DNA from: Leptospiraceae bacterium | GTDB taxonomy: Bacteria; Spirochaetota; Leptospiria; Turneriellales; Turneriellaceae | Assembly: GCA_016788945.1 (NCBI GenBank) | Contig: JAEUSA010000414.1 | Coordinates: 1-22,078 of the forward strand | Direction: 5' to 3' | Length of the DNA stretch: 22,078 bases | Shown: positions 14,018 through 22,078 of the stretch, in pieces | Numbering within the stretch: the first letter of the stretch is position 1 | Layout: the number at the start of each line of letters is the position of its first letter | The notes under the pieces: model-generated | Databases searched by the model: none | What the model was told of the DNA's origin: nothing | The model's input: only the letters and a program-made list of their open reading frames with translations | Program-made: the position numbers and the translations under genes

Positions 14018-16615
14018 CTAAGGCACATAGGTGCTCCACACATTTTTGTTTGCACCCGACAGCACGACAAATGCCGTCGGATAAAGTCCGCCATAGGTAC
14101 GAAATGCCACCGAACCGTTCGAAATGGCAAAACCCGGCGAACCGTTTGCATTCACGACTGATGCCGAACCAAACGAATTCGTCGCCGGGTCGTAGAGGCA
14201 GTAGACGGGGCTGCCACCGGGTGAACCACCGACGATCAGAGCCGCTTTACCGGCATTCTGGCCGTAGGGTATCGGCAACAGCTGCGCGCCGGCGTCTACA
14301 ACGACGGTGTTACCGCAGGCGGCGACTCCAGCGACAGAAGGCCCGGGAGAAGCCATAAGTGTATCACGGTTGATGATCGATGTAGTGGCAGTACCACCCC
14401 CATGGATAACGAGTACATTACCCGCTTCAGTGCCCGAGGGTATGGTGTACATCTGCAGACCGGCCCCCCCTGGACCGCTGAGCGTGGTTGACGAAAAACT
14501 TAGTCCTGTGTGGTCGAATATGGTGACTTGGTTGGTCTGGCAAAAGACAGCCTGCTTCACGACACCGGCTGTTGTGCGGAATTGCACATTCGCCGGAGTA
14601 GAATTTACCGTACAACTCGTCACGGGGCCCGCCGAAATGCCCCCGCCCGACTGATCGAAAATATGTGTCCCGGTTCCATTACCCCGCACAATTAATATCT
14701 GCAAACTTCCCGATATGGTAAAGGCGGTGGCACCCGTATTTATAGCCGCCACCGCTCCGCTCGTGGGTAATCCGGCTGCACCCGATGATAAATACTGATC
14801 GGTTGCCGCGTTATAGACGTTGAAAACGAAGCTGCCACCGCCGAGAAAGGTTAGCACGTTACCCGCGTACGACCCCTGTGTCAGCGGCACGCTGAGTGAT
14901 GTCGCCGTTGCCGAATTCACGAGATCTTTACCCGCGGTCATGGTATGGCGCAGCGGATCATAGATGGCGGTGTGTCGCGTGGCCCCGGCCGCGACAATCA
15001 TCGTCTTGCCATCGTGTTCGCCCCCGCTGATGCGAAAAGCATGCGCCCCCGCATTCGGTACGCTCAGAGGCATACGGGTGCCACTGAATGATTTGGTCGC
15101 GGGAAAGTATACCGATGTCGATGGCGTAGCATTGCCGTTCACAATAAAGAACGCCCCACCGCCTTGAATACCGGGAATAAAAACGTGGGTCGACCCAGCG
15201 AGTATAGCCCCCGTGGTGACCGGCCCGACCTCAAACTCGCCGGTGCCGCTGTTATATATGCTCGTCGCATGTGCCGAACCGGAACCGTGCAACACGACAG
15301 GTGCAGTTTCGGTTGCGGTGCCCGTCTGTCTGAGCAGGCGACCACCGTCGTTCACGTTAGCCGCGAGGTTTGCAGGTTGTGTCGGTACCGTGCCTGCGCT
15401 GACATCATAAGCATATAAAGAAGCCCGGTTGTTTCCCCGCACGGTAATTACCTGATTCTGGCGGACGCCGGATGTGACCTCGAACGACGATGCTCCTGCA
15501 CCAACGCCGTTCGTGCCATCGATCGGAATCGTATACCCAGGACTCCATCCCGGTGCCGATTCGGAAAACACCTGAACGTTTGCCGCATTCGTGAACAGCA
15601 GAAAACTATTCGCATACGTCAAAGTATTCACACGAATGGAGTGAGCGCCGAGGTTTACGCCGACACCGGTGGTGTATGCCGTACCGGATGTGACATCAGT
15701 CTTGCTGTACTTATGCGTCCACATGTTGTTGTGCGCGCTCACCAGTAGAGTGTGGTCTGCTTCGGTGCCTGTCTGTGGTACGAATGCATGGCCGCCCAAC
15801 CCACTCAATGAGCCCATGACAATTTTGGAAAATGTATTCGCTGCATGATCGTACACGCACGCATTCGTTCCACCGGCACCTCTGAGAATGATCTGTTTAG
15901 TACCGGCAAAATTGAGAAAGTCAAACGTTGCCTGATTCGGTGTATGATCCGGTGCACCGTCACACGAACCGGCAAAACTCGGCCCCGCCTGAGACGTGAC
16001 GGCAACGGGGTCGATCAAAGTCGTGGATGTTTGTCCCCATGTGTAGACCAAATATTTGCCAGCATGCGGTCCGGCACGTACAAGAAAAACACCTGAAGCG
16101 CTCCCCGCATTGGTTATCAGCGGCGTCGAATAACTGAAGAAACAATTCTGCGCACCGCAGGGTGCGCCTAATTTGAAGCCGACGGGTGAAGTGTAAGGTT
16201 TCGCCGGTGCTTCATTGCTGCCAATGATGGCGGAGCTCGTGCGAATCTGCAAGCCAAGCCCTTTCGGAAATATTACCGGGTTAAAACGAATACGCGGGTT
16301 TACTGAAGCGTCGATGCTGCCGCCGAGGCAGTTGGTGAAACCGTCGTAGCTGACCTGAAATGAACCGCTGCACGCGCCAAAATTGGCCTGCGCCGTGATC
16401 GTCTGCGCATCGAGCGGTGAAGAAAACGTCACCTCGATATAGGTCTGGTTGTACGGCCCGATCGAACTGTCGGCCGGGTCGGTGGCAACGACCAACGGGC
16501 CATTCTGCTCATTGTACTGCGCCCGTATGCGGTCGACTTCGTTGACAAGAGAACCACAACGGAGCAGCACCCCGGAGGCGATGGCCAAGCTGATGATGTA
16601 TGCCGGTCGCTTCAT
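14018..16615 (-). CDS. large probable lipoprotein with Ig-like domain and Kelch-type beta-propeller repeats
   Basis: An 865-residue exported protein. A hydrophobic signal (5-19) ends LLRCG with Cys20, resembling a lipobox, although Arg just before the Cys is unusual. Residues about 40-140 read as a bacterial Ig-like domain (TDPADSS, YIEVTFSSPLDAQTI). The rest is repetitive: about 11-13 units of 45-55 residues, most with a core like (I/V)(Y/F)(D/N)xxTxxF, for example near 254, 453, 502, 551, 600, 651, 699 and 808. This is Kelch-like and predicts one or two beta-propellers. It probably sits on the cell surface or in the periplasm as a binding protein; no enzyme motif is seen. It heads the minus-strand run containing the glycosyltransferase, TraB-like and DnaC-like genes. 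Confidence 0.8.
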   Translation of the reverse strand: MKRPAYIISLAIASGVLLRCGSLVNEVDRIRAQYNEQNGPLVVATDPADSSIGPYNQTYIEVTFSSPLDAQTITAQANFGACSGSFQVSYDGFTNCLGGSIDASVNPRIRFNPVIFPKGLGLQIRTSSAIIGSNEAPAKPYTSPVGFKLGAPCGAQNCFFSYSTPLITNAGSASGVFLVRAGPHAGKYLVYTWGQTSTTLIDPVAVTSQAGPSFAGSCDGAPDHTPNQATFDFLNFAGTKQIILRGAGGTNACVYDHAANTFSKIVMGSLSGLGGHAFVPQTGTEADHTLLVSAHNNMWTHKYSKTDVTSGTAYTTGVGVNLGAHSIRVNTLTYANSFLLFTNAANVQVFSESAPGWSPGYTIPIDGTNGVGAGASSFEVTSGVRQNQVITVRGNNRASLYAYDVSAGTVPTQPANLAANVNDGGRLLRQTGTATETAPVVLHGSGSAHATSIYNSGTGEFEVGPVTTGAILAGSTHVFIPGIQGGGAFFIVNGNATPSTSVYFPATKSFSGTRMPLSVPNAGAHAFRISGGEHDGKTMIVAAGATRHTAIYDPLRHTMTAGKDLVNSATATSLSVPLTQGSYAGNVLTFLGGGSFVFNVYNAATDQYLSSGAAGLPTSGAVAAINTGATAFTISGSLQILIVRGNGTGTHIFDQSGGGISAGPVTSCTVNSTPANVQFRTTAGVVKQAVFCQTNQVTIFDHTGLSFSSTTLSGPGGAGLQMYTIPSGTEAGNVLVIHGGGTATTSIINRDTLMASPGPSVAGVAACGNTVVVDAGAQLLPIPYGQNAGKAALIVGGSPGGSPVYCLYDPATNSFGSASVVNANGSPGFAISNGSVAFRTYGGLYPTAFVVLSGANKNVWSTYVP

Positions 16616-16679
16616 GTTAATCTCTCTATGAGACGTCTGGGGACGTTATTATTCGACCATGGCGGCCTGCAAACTCCTT

Positions 16680-16685
16680 TACAAT
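16680..16685 (+). promoter_or_regulatory. candidate -10 box before the third cyclase gene
   Basis: TACAAT lies 25 bases before the GTG at 16711, in the 95-base divergent gap with the lipoprotein gene. No good -35 hexamer is found 16-18 bases upstream. In the same gap the minus strand has an AT-rich AATAATAAC that could serve the lipoprotein gene. Both are weak calls. Confidence 0.3.
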
Positions 16686-16710
16686 CGCCGCGCCCGCTCT
16701 ACAACAACGC

Positions 16711-18522
16711 GTGACCGACCCCGCAACGAGCCCTGCCGAAGCCTGTTTGACGCTTTTCCCCTGGCGAAAAGACCAGCTCGATACCGGTGACCTTTATGAT
16801 TTTGCTTGGCGTTACGAATTGCCTATTACGCGTGAAGATCTTTGGCCTTACCTCATCGACAGCTCGCGGTTCAACAAGGCTGTCGGTTACGACGGTATCA
16901 CTTATTCAGAAGAAAACGGCCTGCTGTTCGGTTCACGCGGCGAGGGCAAAACGCGCGAAGAATGGGTCGAATATCCTTTCGAATGGTCGCGACCGTTTTA
17001 CGTTCACCGCATGCGAAAATATTCACGCGGATTCATTACGTACAACAAAACGATATTCCATCTCGAAGCTCTTGCCAATCATTGCGCGATAACCGTATAC
17101 ATTGGCAATATTTCTGCGCACCCACTATCGCGCAAGCTTGTACCTGCATTTCTCAAGCCATTCGAAGAAAAATACCGCGCGGCATTCGACCGCATCGTCG
17201 AGGCAGCGGCCTTGCAGAAATCTGCCGAGACTATTTTTGATCTCAACCGCATTCAGCTGAGCGACGAGAGACAGCAATTGCTCGATCGACTGATCGCCCG
17301 CCTACCGGAAAACATCCATGCGAATTTGCGCAATCGCCTGAGGCAACTGATTACCGGCGCCGAAATTGAAGCTCTAGCAAAAATCAGACCTCTGGCGCTG
17401 GCGCGCGAATGGAACGAACCGGCCGATGCGGTGTTGCGCCTGCTATTGCATGCAACACGTGCGGGAATACTGACGCTGACATGGAACACTATCTGCCCGC
17501 ATTGCCGCGGCGAACGCGATAGCGTGGCATCGCTGGGCAGCATACCCGAAGCGAGCCATTGTACCGTATGCGACATCGATTTTACCATCGGTGATCTTCA
17601 CTCCGTCGAAGTGAATTTTCGACTCAACAGCCAGATCGCCGATTTACCGCGCGTCATGTACTGCGCAGCAGAACCGGCAAAGAAGCGTCACGTCATTGTA
17701 CAGCAAATCGCCCCGCCCGGGGAAACACTGATTCCGGTGTCGGTAGCGACGCATGATCCAACCCGGCGCATCAGGTATCAGACCGCGATCGAACACCGGC
17801 CACTCGACACGGCCGGTAAAGCGGTGTGGAGCAAAGCCGATTTACCCGGCGGCGGCCAGGCACTTTTGATTAAGAACTCCGCCACGGCACCGGTACAACT
17901 CATCTGTGAAGATTTGCCTTGGGCTGAAGATATTCTCACGCCAGGCGAGATTTTTCGCCTGCAAGATTTTCGCGATCTGTTCAGTGAAGAACATCTGGGG
18001 ACACAGCTTAAACTCGACGTCGGCGAGCAGACCATTATGTTCACCGACCTCGTCGGGTCGACACGCTTCTACGAAGAGGCCGGTGATGCACAGGCGTTCG
18101 GCACGCTGCGTAACTATTTTCGTGCCATCTATGATGAGGCGCGCCGCGCGGGTGGCGCCGTCGTCAAAACCATCGGTGACGGTGCCATGCTCGTATTCGC
18201 CGACCCGGCAAGTGCCATGCGCGCGGGGCTCAGACTGATCGCGCATTTCGGCGCTACGTCGCATCGCATACGCATAACCATACATAGCGGGCCATGCCTC
18301 GCGGTGAATTTTAATACCGGAATCGACTACTTTGGTAAGACCGTGAATCTCGCGGCTAAACTACAGGGCGATTGCCAAGGGCAGCAGATAGTCTGCACGC
18401 AGGCGATTGCCGAGTTTCAAGGGGTTTCCGAACTGGTGCGGGCATCGGGAGTCACGATGAAATCCGACAGTTTCGAACACCCGTCTTTTTCGCGCCGTGT
18501 ACCGGTGTTTCGCATAGGCTGA
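16711..18522 (+). CDS. cyclase-domain protein with SRPBCC-like N-terminus and zinc-knuckle middle region
   Basis: A 603-residue soluble protein. Residues about 30-160 read as an SRPBCC-like (START/Bet v1) ligand-binding domain (ITREDLWPYLIDSSRFN). Residues 250-300 hold a Cys4 knuckle, CPHC (262-265) and CTVC (284-287), within a region that looks like DUF5939. Residues 440-603 form a class III cyclase domain with metal Asp446 (MFTDLVGS) and Asp490 (TIGDGAM), Lys486 and Asn546. In FGKTVNLAAK, Lys543 replaces the base-selecting Asp and Lys550 replaces the transition-state Arg, so product and activity are uncertain. The start is GTG without a clear Shine-Dalgarno. The gene diverges from the lipoprotein gene and lies 48 bases before cdsA. 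Confidence 0.85.
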   Translation: MTDPATSPAEACLTLFPWRKDQLDTGDLYDFAWRYELPITREDLWPYLIDSSRFNKAVGYDGITYSEENGLLFGSRGEGKTREEWVEYPFEWSRPFYVHRMRKYSRGFITYNKTIFHLEALANHCAITVYIGNISAHPLSRKLVPAFLKPFEEKYRAAFDRIVEAAALQKSAETIFDLNRIQLSDERQQLLDRLIARLPENIHANLRNRLRQLITGAEIEALAKIRPLALAREWNEPADAVLRLLLHATRAGILTLTWNTICPHCRGERDSVASLGSIPEASHCTVCDIDFTIGDLHSVEVNFRLNSQIADLPRVMYCAAEPAKKRHVIVQQIAPPGETLIPVSVATHDPTRRIRYQTAIEHRPLDTAGKAVWSKADLPGGGQALLIKNSATAPVQLICEDLPWAEDILTPGEIFRLQDFRDLFSEEHLGTQLKLDVGEQTIMFTDLVGSTRFYEEAGDAQAFGTLRNYFRAIYDEARRAGGAVVKTIGDGAMLVFADPASAMRAGLRLIAHFGATSHRIRITIHSGPCLAVNFNTGIDYFGKTVNLAAKLQGDCQGQQIVCTQAIAEFQGVSELVRASGVTMKSDSFEHPSFSRRVPVFRIG

Positions 18523-18570
18523 GGCCAATACCCTACCGCGCGGCCCAATCTGCTATCGTTGACAGCCTCA

Positions 18571-19509
18571 ATGAAATACCGGCCCTCGCATATGGGCGAA
18601 ACTCCAAAACGCGTCATCAGCGGCCTCATTATTGCCGGCGCGTTCATTTTCGGCATCACGTACCAGGGAATGTATATGTTCCCGCTGTTTGCTTTTACGG
18701 TGACTTTTGCCGTTTTAGGTGTCATTGAATTCTACCAGTTGGCCGGTGCCAAGATACAACACCGCATACCACCGACACTGGGCATTATCAGCACGATCGC
18801 GTTTCTGACCTTCGTTTACCTCGCCTGGCAGGCAAAAGTTTATGTGCCCGGCCAGCCGCTCTATTCCGAAGGTTTTAAGAAGGTTTTGAACTTAGTTAAG
18901 TTTAACTATGCGCTGCTCGGCGGATTAATATTTGTTTTCCTGTTTGCCCTGTTGAAAATACAGCTGCTCAAGAACAAAGTCGAACATTCGCTGTTTATTC
19001 TTGCGGTCTACGTGATGTCGGTAATCTACATACCGTTCACGTTTTCCCATCTGTTTCTGCTCTACAGCCTCGACAATGGCCTGTTCTATGTGTGGATCGT
19101 CACTTGGGCAACCGCAATGGCCGATACCGGCGGCTATTTTATGGGGCGCGCGTTCGGCAAACACAAGGTTGGTTTTGCGGTCAGCCCCAACAAAACCTAT
19201 GAGGGTTATATTCTCGGCGGTTTCATGCAGATGGGTCTTACCGTGCTATTTTATTTCGTCGCAAAAACCTATTTTACCGTCCCGCACTACAGCTACTTCG
19301 AAATCGCACTGTTCTCACTCATTATTTACCTCGCCTCGATTCTCGGCGACCTTTCTGAATCCATGCTCAAACGCGATGCCGGCATCAAAGATTCGGGCCA
19401 AATGATTCCGGGGCACGGCGGGGTGCTCGATTTGCTCGATGCGATGCTGATTACCATACCGGCGGCGTATTATTATTTTTATGTCGTACAAGAAATAAGG
19501 CACCTTTAA
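18571..19509 (+). CDS. cdsA: phosphatidate cytidylyltransferase (CDP-diglyceride synthase)
   Basis: Integral membrane enzyme that makes CDP-diacylglycerol from CTP and phosphatidate, the branch point to phosphatidylglycerol and phosphatidylethanolamine. The CDP-DAG synthase signature is near the C-terminus: LKRDAGIKDSGQ followed by MIPGHGGVLDLLDA. About seven to eight hydrophobic helices precede and surround it. Starts are possible at TTG 18559, ATG 18571 and ATG 18592. None has a good ribosome-binding site. The last gives MGETPKRVISGL, which looks most like the family N-terminus. In many bacteria cdsA follows uppS and precedes dxr; here a cyclase gene takes the place of uppS, but dxr is still downstream. 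Confidence 0.93.
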   Translation: MKYRPSHMGETPKRVISGLIIAGAFIFGITYQGMYMFPLFAFTVTFAVLGVIEFYQLAGAKIQHRIPPTLGIISTIAFLTFVYLAWQAKVYVPGQPLYSEGFKKVLNLVKFNYALLGGLIFVFLFALLKIQLLKNKVEHSLFILAVYVMSVIYIPFTFSHLFLLYSLDNGLFYVWIVTWATAMADTGGYFMGRAFGKHKVGFAVSPNKTYEGYILGGFMQMGLTVLFYFVAKTYFTVPHYSYFEIALFSLIIYLASILGDLSESMLKRDAGIKDSGQMIPGHGGVLDLLDAMLITIPAAYYYFYVVQEIRHL

Positions 19510-19511
19510 CG

Positions 19512-19604
19512 ATGAAAGATTTTTTCGCCGCCATAATTCTGGGTGACGCACCCGGGAAAGATGGCGGCGAAAAATATCTTGGGCAAATTGGTCAAATAGC
19601 ATGA
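19512..19604 (+). CDS. 30-residue ORF bridging cdsA and dxr, possible leader or coupling peptide
   Basis: A short frame opens with ATG two bases after the cdsA stop and ends with a TGA that overlaps the dxr start as ATGA. It encodes MKDFFAAIILGDAPG, then a polar segment rich in Gly and Lys, ending QIGQIA. I recognise no family. The frame runs right through a strong stem-loop. dxr itself has no Shine-Dalgarno, so ribosomes finishing this ORF could restart at dxr. It may instead be a chance frame across a structured spacer; conservation would decide. Confidence 0.4.
   Translation: MKDFFAAIILGDAPGKDGGEKYLGQIGQIA
19516..19580 (+). promoter_or_regulatory. 19-bp stem-loop between cdsA and dxr
   Basis: Perfect arms TTTTTCGCCGCCAT (19521-19534) and ATGGCGGCGAAAAA (19561-19574) extend by five more pairs, AAGAT with ATCTT, if T19575 is bulged. 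A second hairpin, GGGTG-ACG-CACCC (19541-19553), sits in the loop. U precedes and A follows the GC core, the reverse of an intrinsic terminator. A role in processing, translation control or mRNA stability is more likely. Confidence 0.65.
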
Positions 19605-20707
19605 AACGCAAGTTCATTCTTTTCGGCGCAACCGGCTCGATCGGTGACTCAACGCTCGACATCTTGCGACAACACCCCGATGATTTTGAACTTACTGGCT
19701 TCACCTATCATAACAACGAAGCAAAGGCCCGGCTGATCCAAAAAGAGTTTTCCGTAAAACATGCACACTCCACGGCCTCAGACGACGCCGCAGAAAAAAC
19801 ACGCCGCCTGCTCGATGAGCCACATGACTTTATTCTGCAAGCAATCGTCGGTGCCGCGGGTGTAACAACAACCCTTGAGGCGGCACGGCGCGGCGACACC
19901 ATACTCTTAGCAAATAAAGAAAGTCTGGTCATTGCAGGCGATGTCGTCATGTCAGCGGTAAAGTCCGGTAAAGCGAAATTGCTGCCCGTTGATTCAGAAC
20001 ACTCAAGTTTGTTCCGGCTTCTACAGGGCGCGGCAGATCATCAGGTGGCAAAAGTTTTTCTCACAGCCAGCGGCGGGCCGCTCTTGCATGTGCACGGCGA
20101 CAATTTCTACAACGCGCCCAAGAGTCTCGTATTGAAACATCCGACCTGGGTCATGGGGCAAAAGATCACTGTCGACTCGGCTGGGCTGACCAACAAGGCG
20201 CTCGAGATCATCGAAGCGCACCATCTTTTTAACCTGCCCTATGAAAACATTCAGGCCGTGATTCATCCGCAAAGTTTTGTACACGCTGCGGTTGAATTCA
20301 GCGACGGTACTGTCACGCAACACGTCAGCCATCCCGACATGCGCTACCCAATTGCCTATGCGATGTATTATCCACAACCGCCGAAAGTCAGCGTTCCGGG
20401 ACGCAGTCTTTCGGGTTATCCCGCGCTCGAATTTTTTCCCGTCGACGAACAGAAATTCCGCTCGTATGCCCTCGGGCGCCGCGCCGGCAATATGGGTAAA
20501 TATTTTCCCGCTGTCTATAACGCCGCTAACGAAGCCGCGGTGGCAGCATTTCTCGCAGATGAAATCCGCTTTGGTGAAATCGCTGATTTGATCGGGCGCG
20601 CTTTAGAGCAGAAATACGCAGCATGGGATTACAGAAGTATTGAAGGCCTGATGGCGTATGACAAAGCGGCGCGGGATTTTGTAAAAGAACAGGCACTCAG
20701 CATCTAA
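19601..20707 (+). CDS. dxr: 1-deoxy-D-xylulose 5-phosphate reductoisomerase
   Basis: Second step of the MEP isoprenoid pathway: DXP plus NADPH to MEP. The NADPH-binding loop is GATGSIG (9-15). LANKESLV (103-110), metal ligands Asp131 and Glu133 in PVDSEHSS, ASGGP (156-160), and the block WVMGQKIT with DSAGLTNK (183-199) and Glu202 are all in place. The length of 368 residues is slightly short of the usual 385-400 but no motif is missing. The ATG overlaps the stop of a 30-codon ORF. proB begins one base after its stop. It lies in the cdsA-dxr-proB-tdk run, so expression is probably operonic. Confidence 0.96.
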   Translation: MKRKFILFGATGSIGDSTLDILRQHPDDFELTGFTYHNNEAKARLIQKEFSVKHAHSTASDDAAEKTRRLLDEPHDFILQAIVGAAGVTTTLEAARRGDTILLANKESLVIAGDVVMSAVKSGKAKLLPVDSEHSSLFRLLQGAADHQVAKVFLTASGGPLLHVHGDNFYNAPKSLVLKHPTWVMGQKITVDSAGLTNKALEIIEAHHLFNLPYENIQAVIHPQSFVHAAVEFSDGTVTQHVSHPDMRYPIAYAMYYPQPPKVSVPGRSLSGYPALEFFPVDEQKFRSYALGRRAGNMGKYFPAVYNAANEAAVAAFLADEIRFGEIADLIGRALEQKYAAWDYRSIEGLMAYDKAARDFVKEQALSI

Positions 20708-20708
20708 G

Positions 20709-21497
20709 ATGACCCGCGATGATAAATTAAAGAAGATTACGCACGTGGTGCTGAAGTTCGGCACCGGCGTTTTGACCGAACATATCGAAAAGCGCAGTAA
20801 TGCATACTTTCGCGCGATTGCCAAAGAATGCCTGCACCTGCAGAAGATAGGCAAAAAAGTTATTATTGTATCGAGTGGTGCCGTTGGTTTCGGCCGGGCA
20901 ATTCTCAAGGAACGCAACCGGTTGACGCTGCCCAAAGCATCGGTCAGCGAGAAACAGGCGCTTGCCTCCCTCGGCCAGAGCCTGCTGATTGATACCTACC
21001 GTACGAGCTTCGCCAAACAACGTTTGGCTGCGGCACAAGTGCTACTGACGCGCACCGATTTCGAGAATAAGTTGCACCTGCAAAACCTGAAAGCCACATT
21101 AGGGCAGTTGCTCGACTGGGGTGCTGTACCCGTCATCAACGAAAACGACACGATTGCCAACGAAGAAATCCGCGTCGGCGACAACGACAACCTGTCAGCC
21201 GACATTGCGTTGCTGTTTCCGAGATCGTTGCTAATTCTGCTCACCACGGTCGACGGTTTCTACGAAAATCACTCCCGCGTTGGCGTCATTCGCCGTATCA
21301 CAGCCGAGACAAAAAAGCATGCGGGCGATGCCGTCGAAGGCGGTGGCGGCACGGGCGGCATGATCACCAAACTGCAGGCCGGTGAGAAAATACTCAAAGC
21401 GGGCCAGATCATGAGCATCGCTTCAGGAAAAGACATACGCATTGTGCGAAAAATTCTCGCCGGCGAAGATGTCGGTACGTGGTTTTACGGAGAGTAG
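20709..21497 (+). CDS. proB: glutamate 5-kinase, short form without PUA domain
   Basis: Phosphorylates glutamate to gamma-glutamyl phosphate, the first step of proline synthesis. The amino-acid-kinase fold is shown by LKFGTGVLT (15-23), VIIVSSGAVGFGR (51-63), VPVINENDT (140-148), VGDNDNLSA (156-164) and GTGGMITKLQAG (214-225). At 262 residues it ends where the kinase domain ends. The C-terminal PUA domain of the 367-residue E. coli enzyme is absent. PUA-less forms are known elsewhere and can be active. The start is one base after dxr, and the last codons hold the ribosome-binding site of tdk. proA is not in the window. Confidence 0.93.
   Translation: MTRDDKLKKITHVVLKFGTGVLTEHIEKRSNAYFRAIAKECLHLQKIGKKVIIVSSGAVGFGRAILKERNRLTLPKASVSEKQALASLGQSLLIDTYRTSFAKQRLAAAQVLLTRTDFENKLHLQNLKATLGQLLDWGAVPVINENDTIANEEIRVGDNDNLSADIALLFPRSLLILLTTVDGFYENHSRVGVIRRITAETKKHAGDAVEGGGGTGGMITKLQAGEKILKAGQIMSIASGKDIRIVRKILAGEDVGTWFYGE
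21489..21494 (+). promoter_or_regulatory. ribosome-binding site supporting the TTG start of tdk
   Basis: GGAGAG lies in the final codons of proB, five bases before TTG at 21500. No in-frame ATG occurs before the Walker A motif of the kinase, so this site fixes the unusual TTG start. Confidence 0.65.
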
Positions 21498-21499
21498 TT

Positions 21500-22078
21500 T
21501 TGTCAGTCAATCAATCGGCCCGAGGCAAAATTACCGTAATTCACGGCCCGATGTTTTCCGGCAAAACGGAAGAGTTGCTAAGACGCGTCAGACGGGCGAA
21601 AATTGCCCGAAAGGCAGTACAGCTGTTCAAACCGGCGATCGACAACCGCTATCACGCCACACAGGTGTTACCGCACTTTTTGGCCGCCGAGTTTGGTCAC
21701 CAAAACCGTAGCTCAGCGCAAGCCGAGGACGCGGTCGAATCAATTCAGCTGGGCGAGGCGGCTCATGTCGTCGCGCATGCTCGTGATATTTTGCCGTTGG
21801 TCGAAAGCAGCACCGATCTGGTAGCCATTGAAGAAGCCCAATTTCTCGACGATTATCTTTTTGAGGTACTGCGCCGTCTGTCGCGTGCCGGAAAAGACAT
21901 CATTTTGTCGCTGCTCGATCAAGATTATCGGCGCATGCCTTTCCCGATTTCGGGTTCTGAAAAAACGGTCGGCGATTACCTCGCCATAGCGCATGAATCA
22001 CTCAAACTTGCTGCGATATGCGTCGTCTGCGGACAAGATGCGCACCACAGCCAAAAGCTGACCCTCGCCGCTGTGTCG
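21500..22078 (+). CDS. tdk: thymidine kinase, 3' end beyond window
   Basis: Salvage enzyme that phosphorylates thymidine to dTMP. It reads from TTG to the window edge (193 codons, no stop). Walker A is GPMFSGKT (16-23), followed by KPAIDNRY (44-51), AIEEAQF (109-115), LLDQDYRRMPF and the first zinc-ligand pair CVVC, beyond which the window ends. In AIEEAQF the usual Mg-binding Asp of DEAQF is replaced by Glu111, while the catalytic Glu112 is kept. LDQDYRRMPF also departs slightly from the usual LDxDFRGxPF. It starts two bases after proB, so it is probably translated in the same operon. It was confirmed by direct translation of the sequence. Confidence 0.9.
   Translation, partial: MSVNQSARGKITVIHGPMFSGKTEELLRRVRRAKIARKAVQLFKPAIDNRYHATQVLPHFLAAEFGHQNRSSAQAEDAVESIQLGEAAHVVAHARDILPLVESSTDLVAIEEAQFLDDYLFEVLRRLSRAGKDIILSLLDQDYRRMPFPISGSEKTVGDYLAIAHESLKLAAICVVCGQDAHHSQKLTLAAVS

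Noticed and set aside
19516..19580. Intrinsic terminator between cdsA and dxr
   Set aside because: U-run precedes and A-run follows the GC core, the opposite of a terminator, and the genes are closely packed in one direction.

Overview
The window is about 22 kb of gene-dense, moderately GC-rich chromosomal DNA. I see no phage, transposon, CRISPR array, tRNA or rRNA gene. The proteins suggest a spirochaete of the Leptospirales, possibly a Turneriella-like organism. The pointers are several class III nucleotide cyclases (one with a cache-type sensor and a TPR-like tail, one with a large N-terminal half carrying a Cys4 zinc knuckle), a lipoprotein-like Kelch-type propeller protein, a DnaC/DnaI-like loader and a dnaN-recF pair not flanked by dnaA or gyrB. 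This placement is inference from protein style and was not confirmed by a search.

Layout. 62-4757 (+): tgt (queuosine tRNA modification), a PlsC-like acyltransferase and a membrane-bound adenylate cyclase. 4760-5563 (-): truA. 5649-7879 (+): dnaN and recF; recF is cut short by an in-frame TGA, and its conserved C-terminus continues in the same frame to 7990. 8029-9210 (-): an acyl-CoA dehydrogenase. 9264-10327 (+): a Crp/Fnr-type regulator, a CRP-like palindrome, a 32-codon membrane ORF and a DUF2892 membrane protein. 10420-11031 (+): a small soluble cyclase-domain protein. 16615-11045 (-): a tightly packed run of propeller lipoprotein, GT-C-type glycosyltransferase, TraB/GumN protein and DnaC-like ATPase. 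16711-18522 (+): a third cyclase-domain protein. 18571-22078 (+): a compact run of cdsA, a 30-codon ORF, dxr, proB and tdk (cut by the window edge).

Functionally the window mixes housekeeping (tRNA modification, sliding clamp and repair, phospholipid and isoprenoid precursors, proline and thymidine salvage) with signalling (three cyclases, one Crp/Fnr regulator). No gene-free stretch exceeds 300 bases; the longest gaps are about 90-105 bases and hold hairpins or candidate promoters.

The most unusual signals are: (i) a duplicated, palindrome-rich, in-frame insertion inside tgt; (ii) a second in-frame hairpin insertion plus a premature stop in recF; (iii) a 30-codon ORF that spans a 19-bp stem-loop and overlaps the dxr start by ATGA; (iv) the regulator/palindrome/small membrane protein module at 9264-10327; and (v) two cyclase domains in which the transition-state Arg is replaced by Lys.
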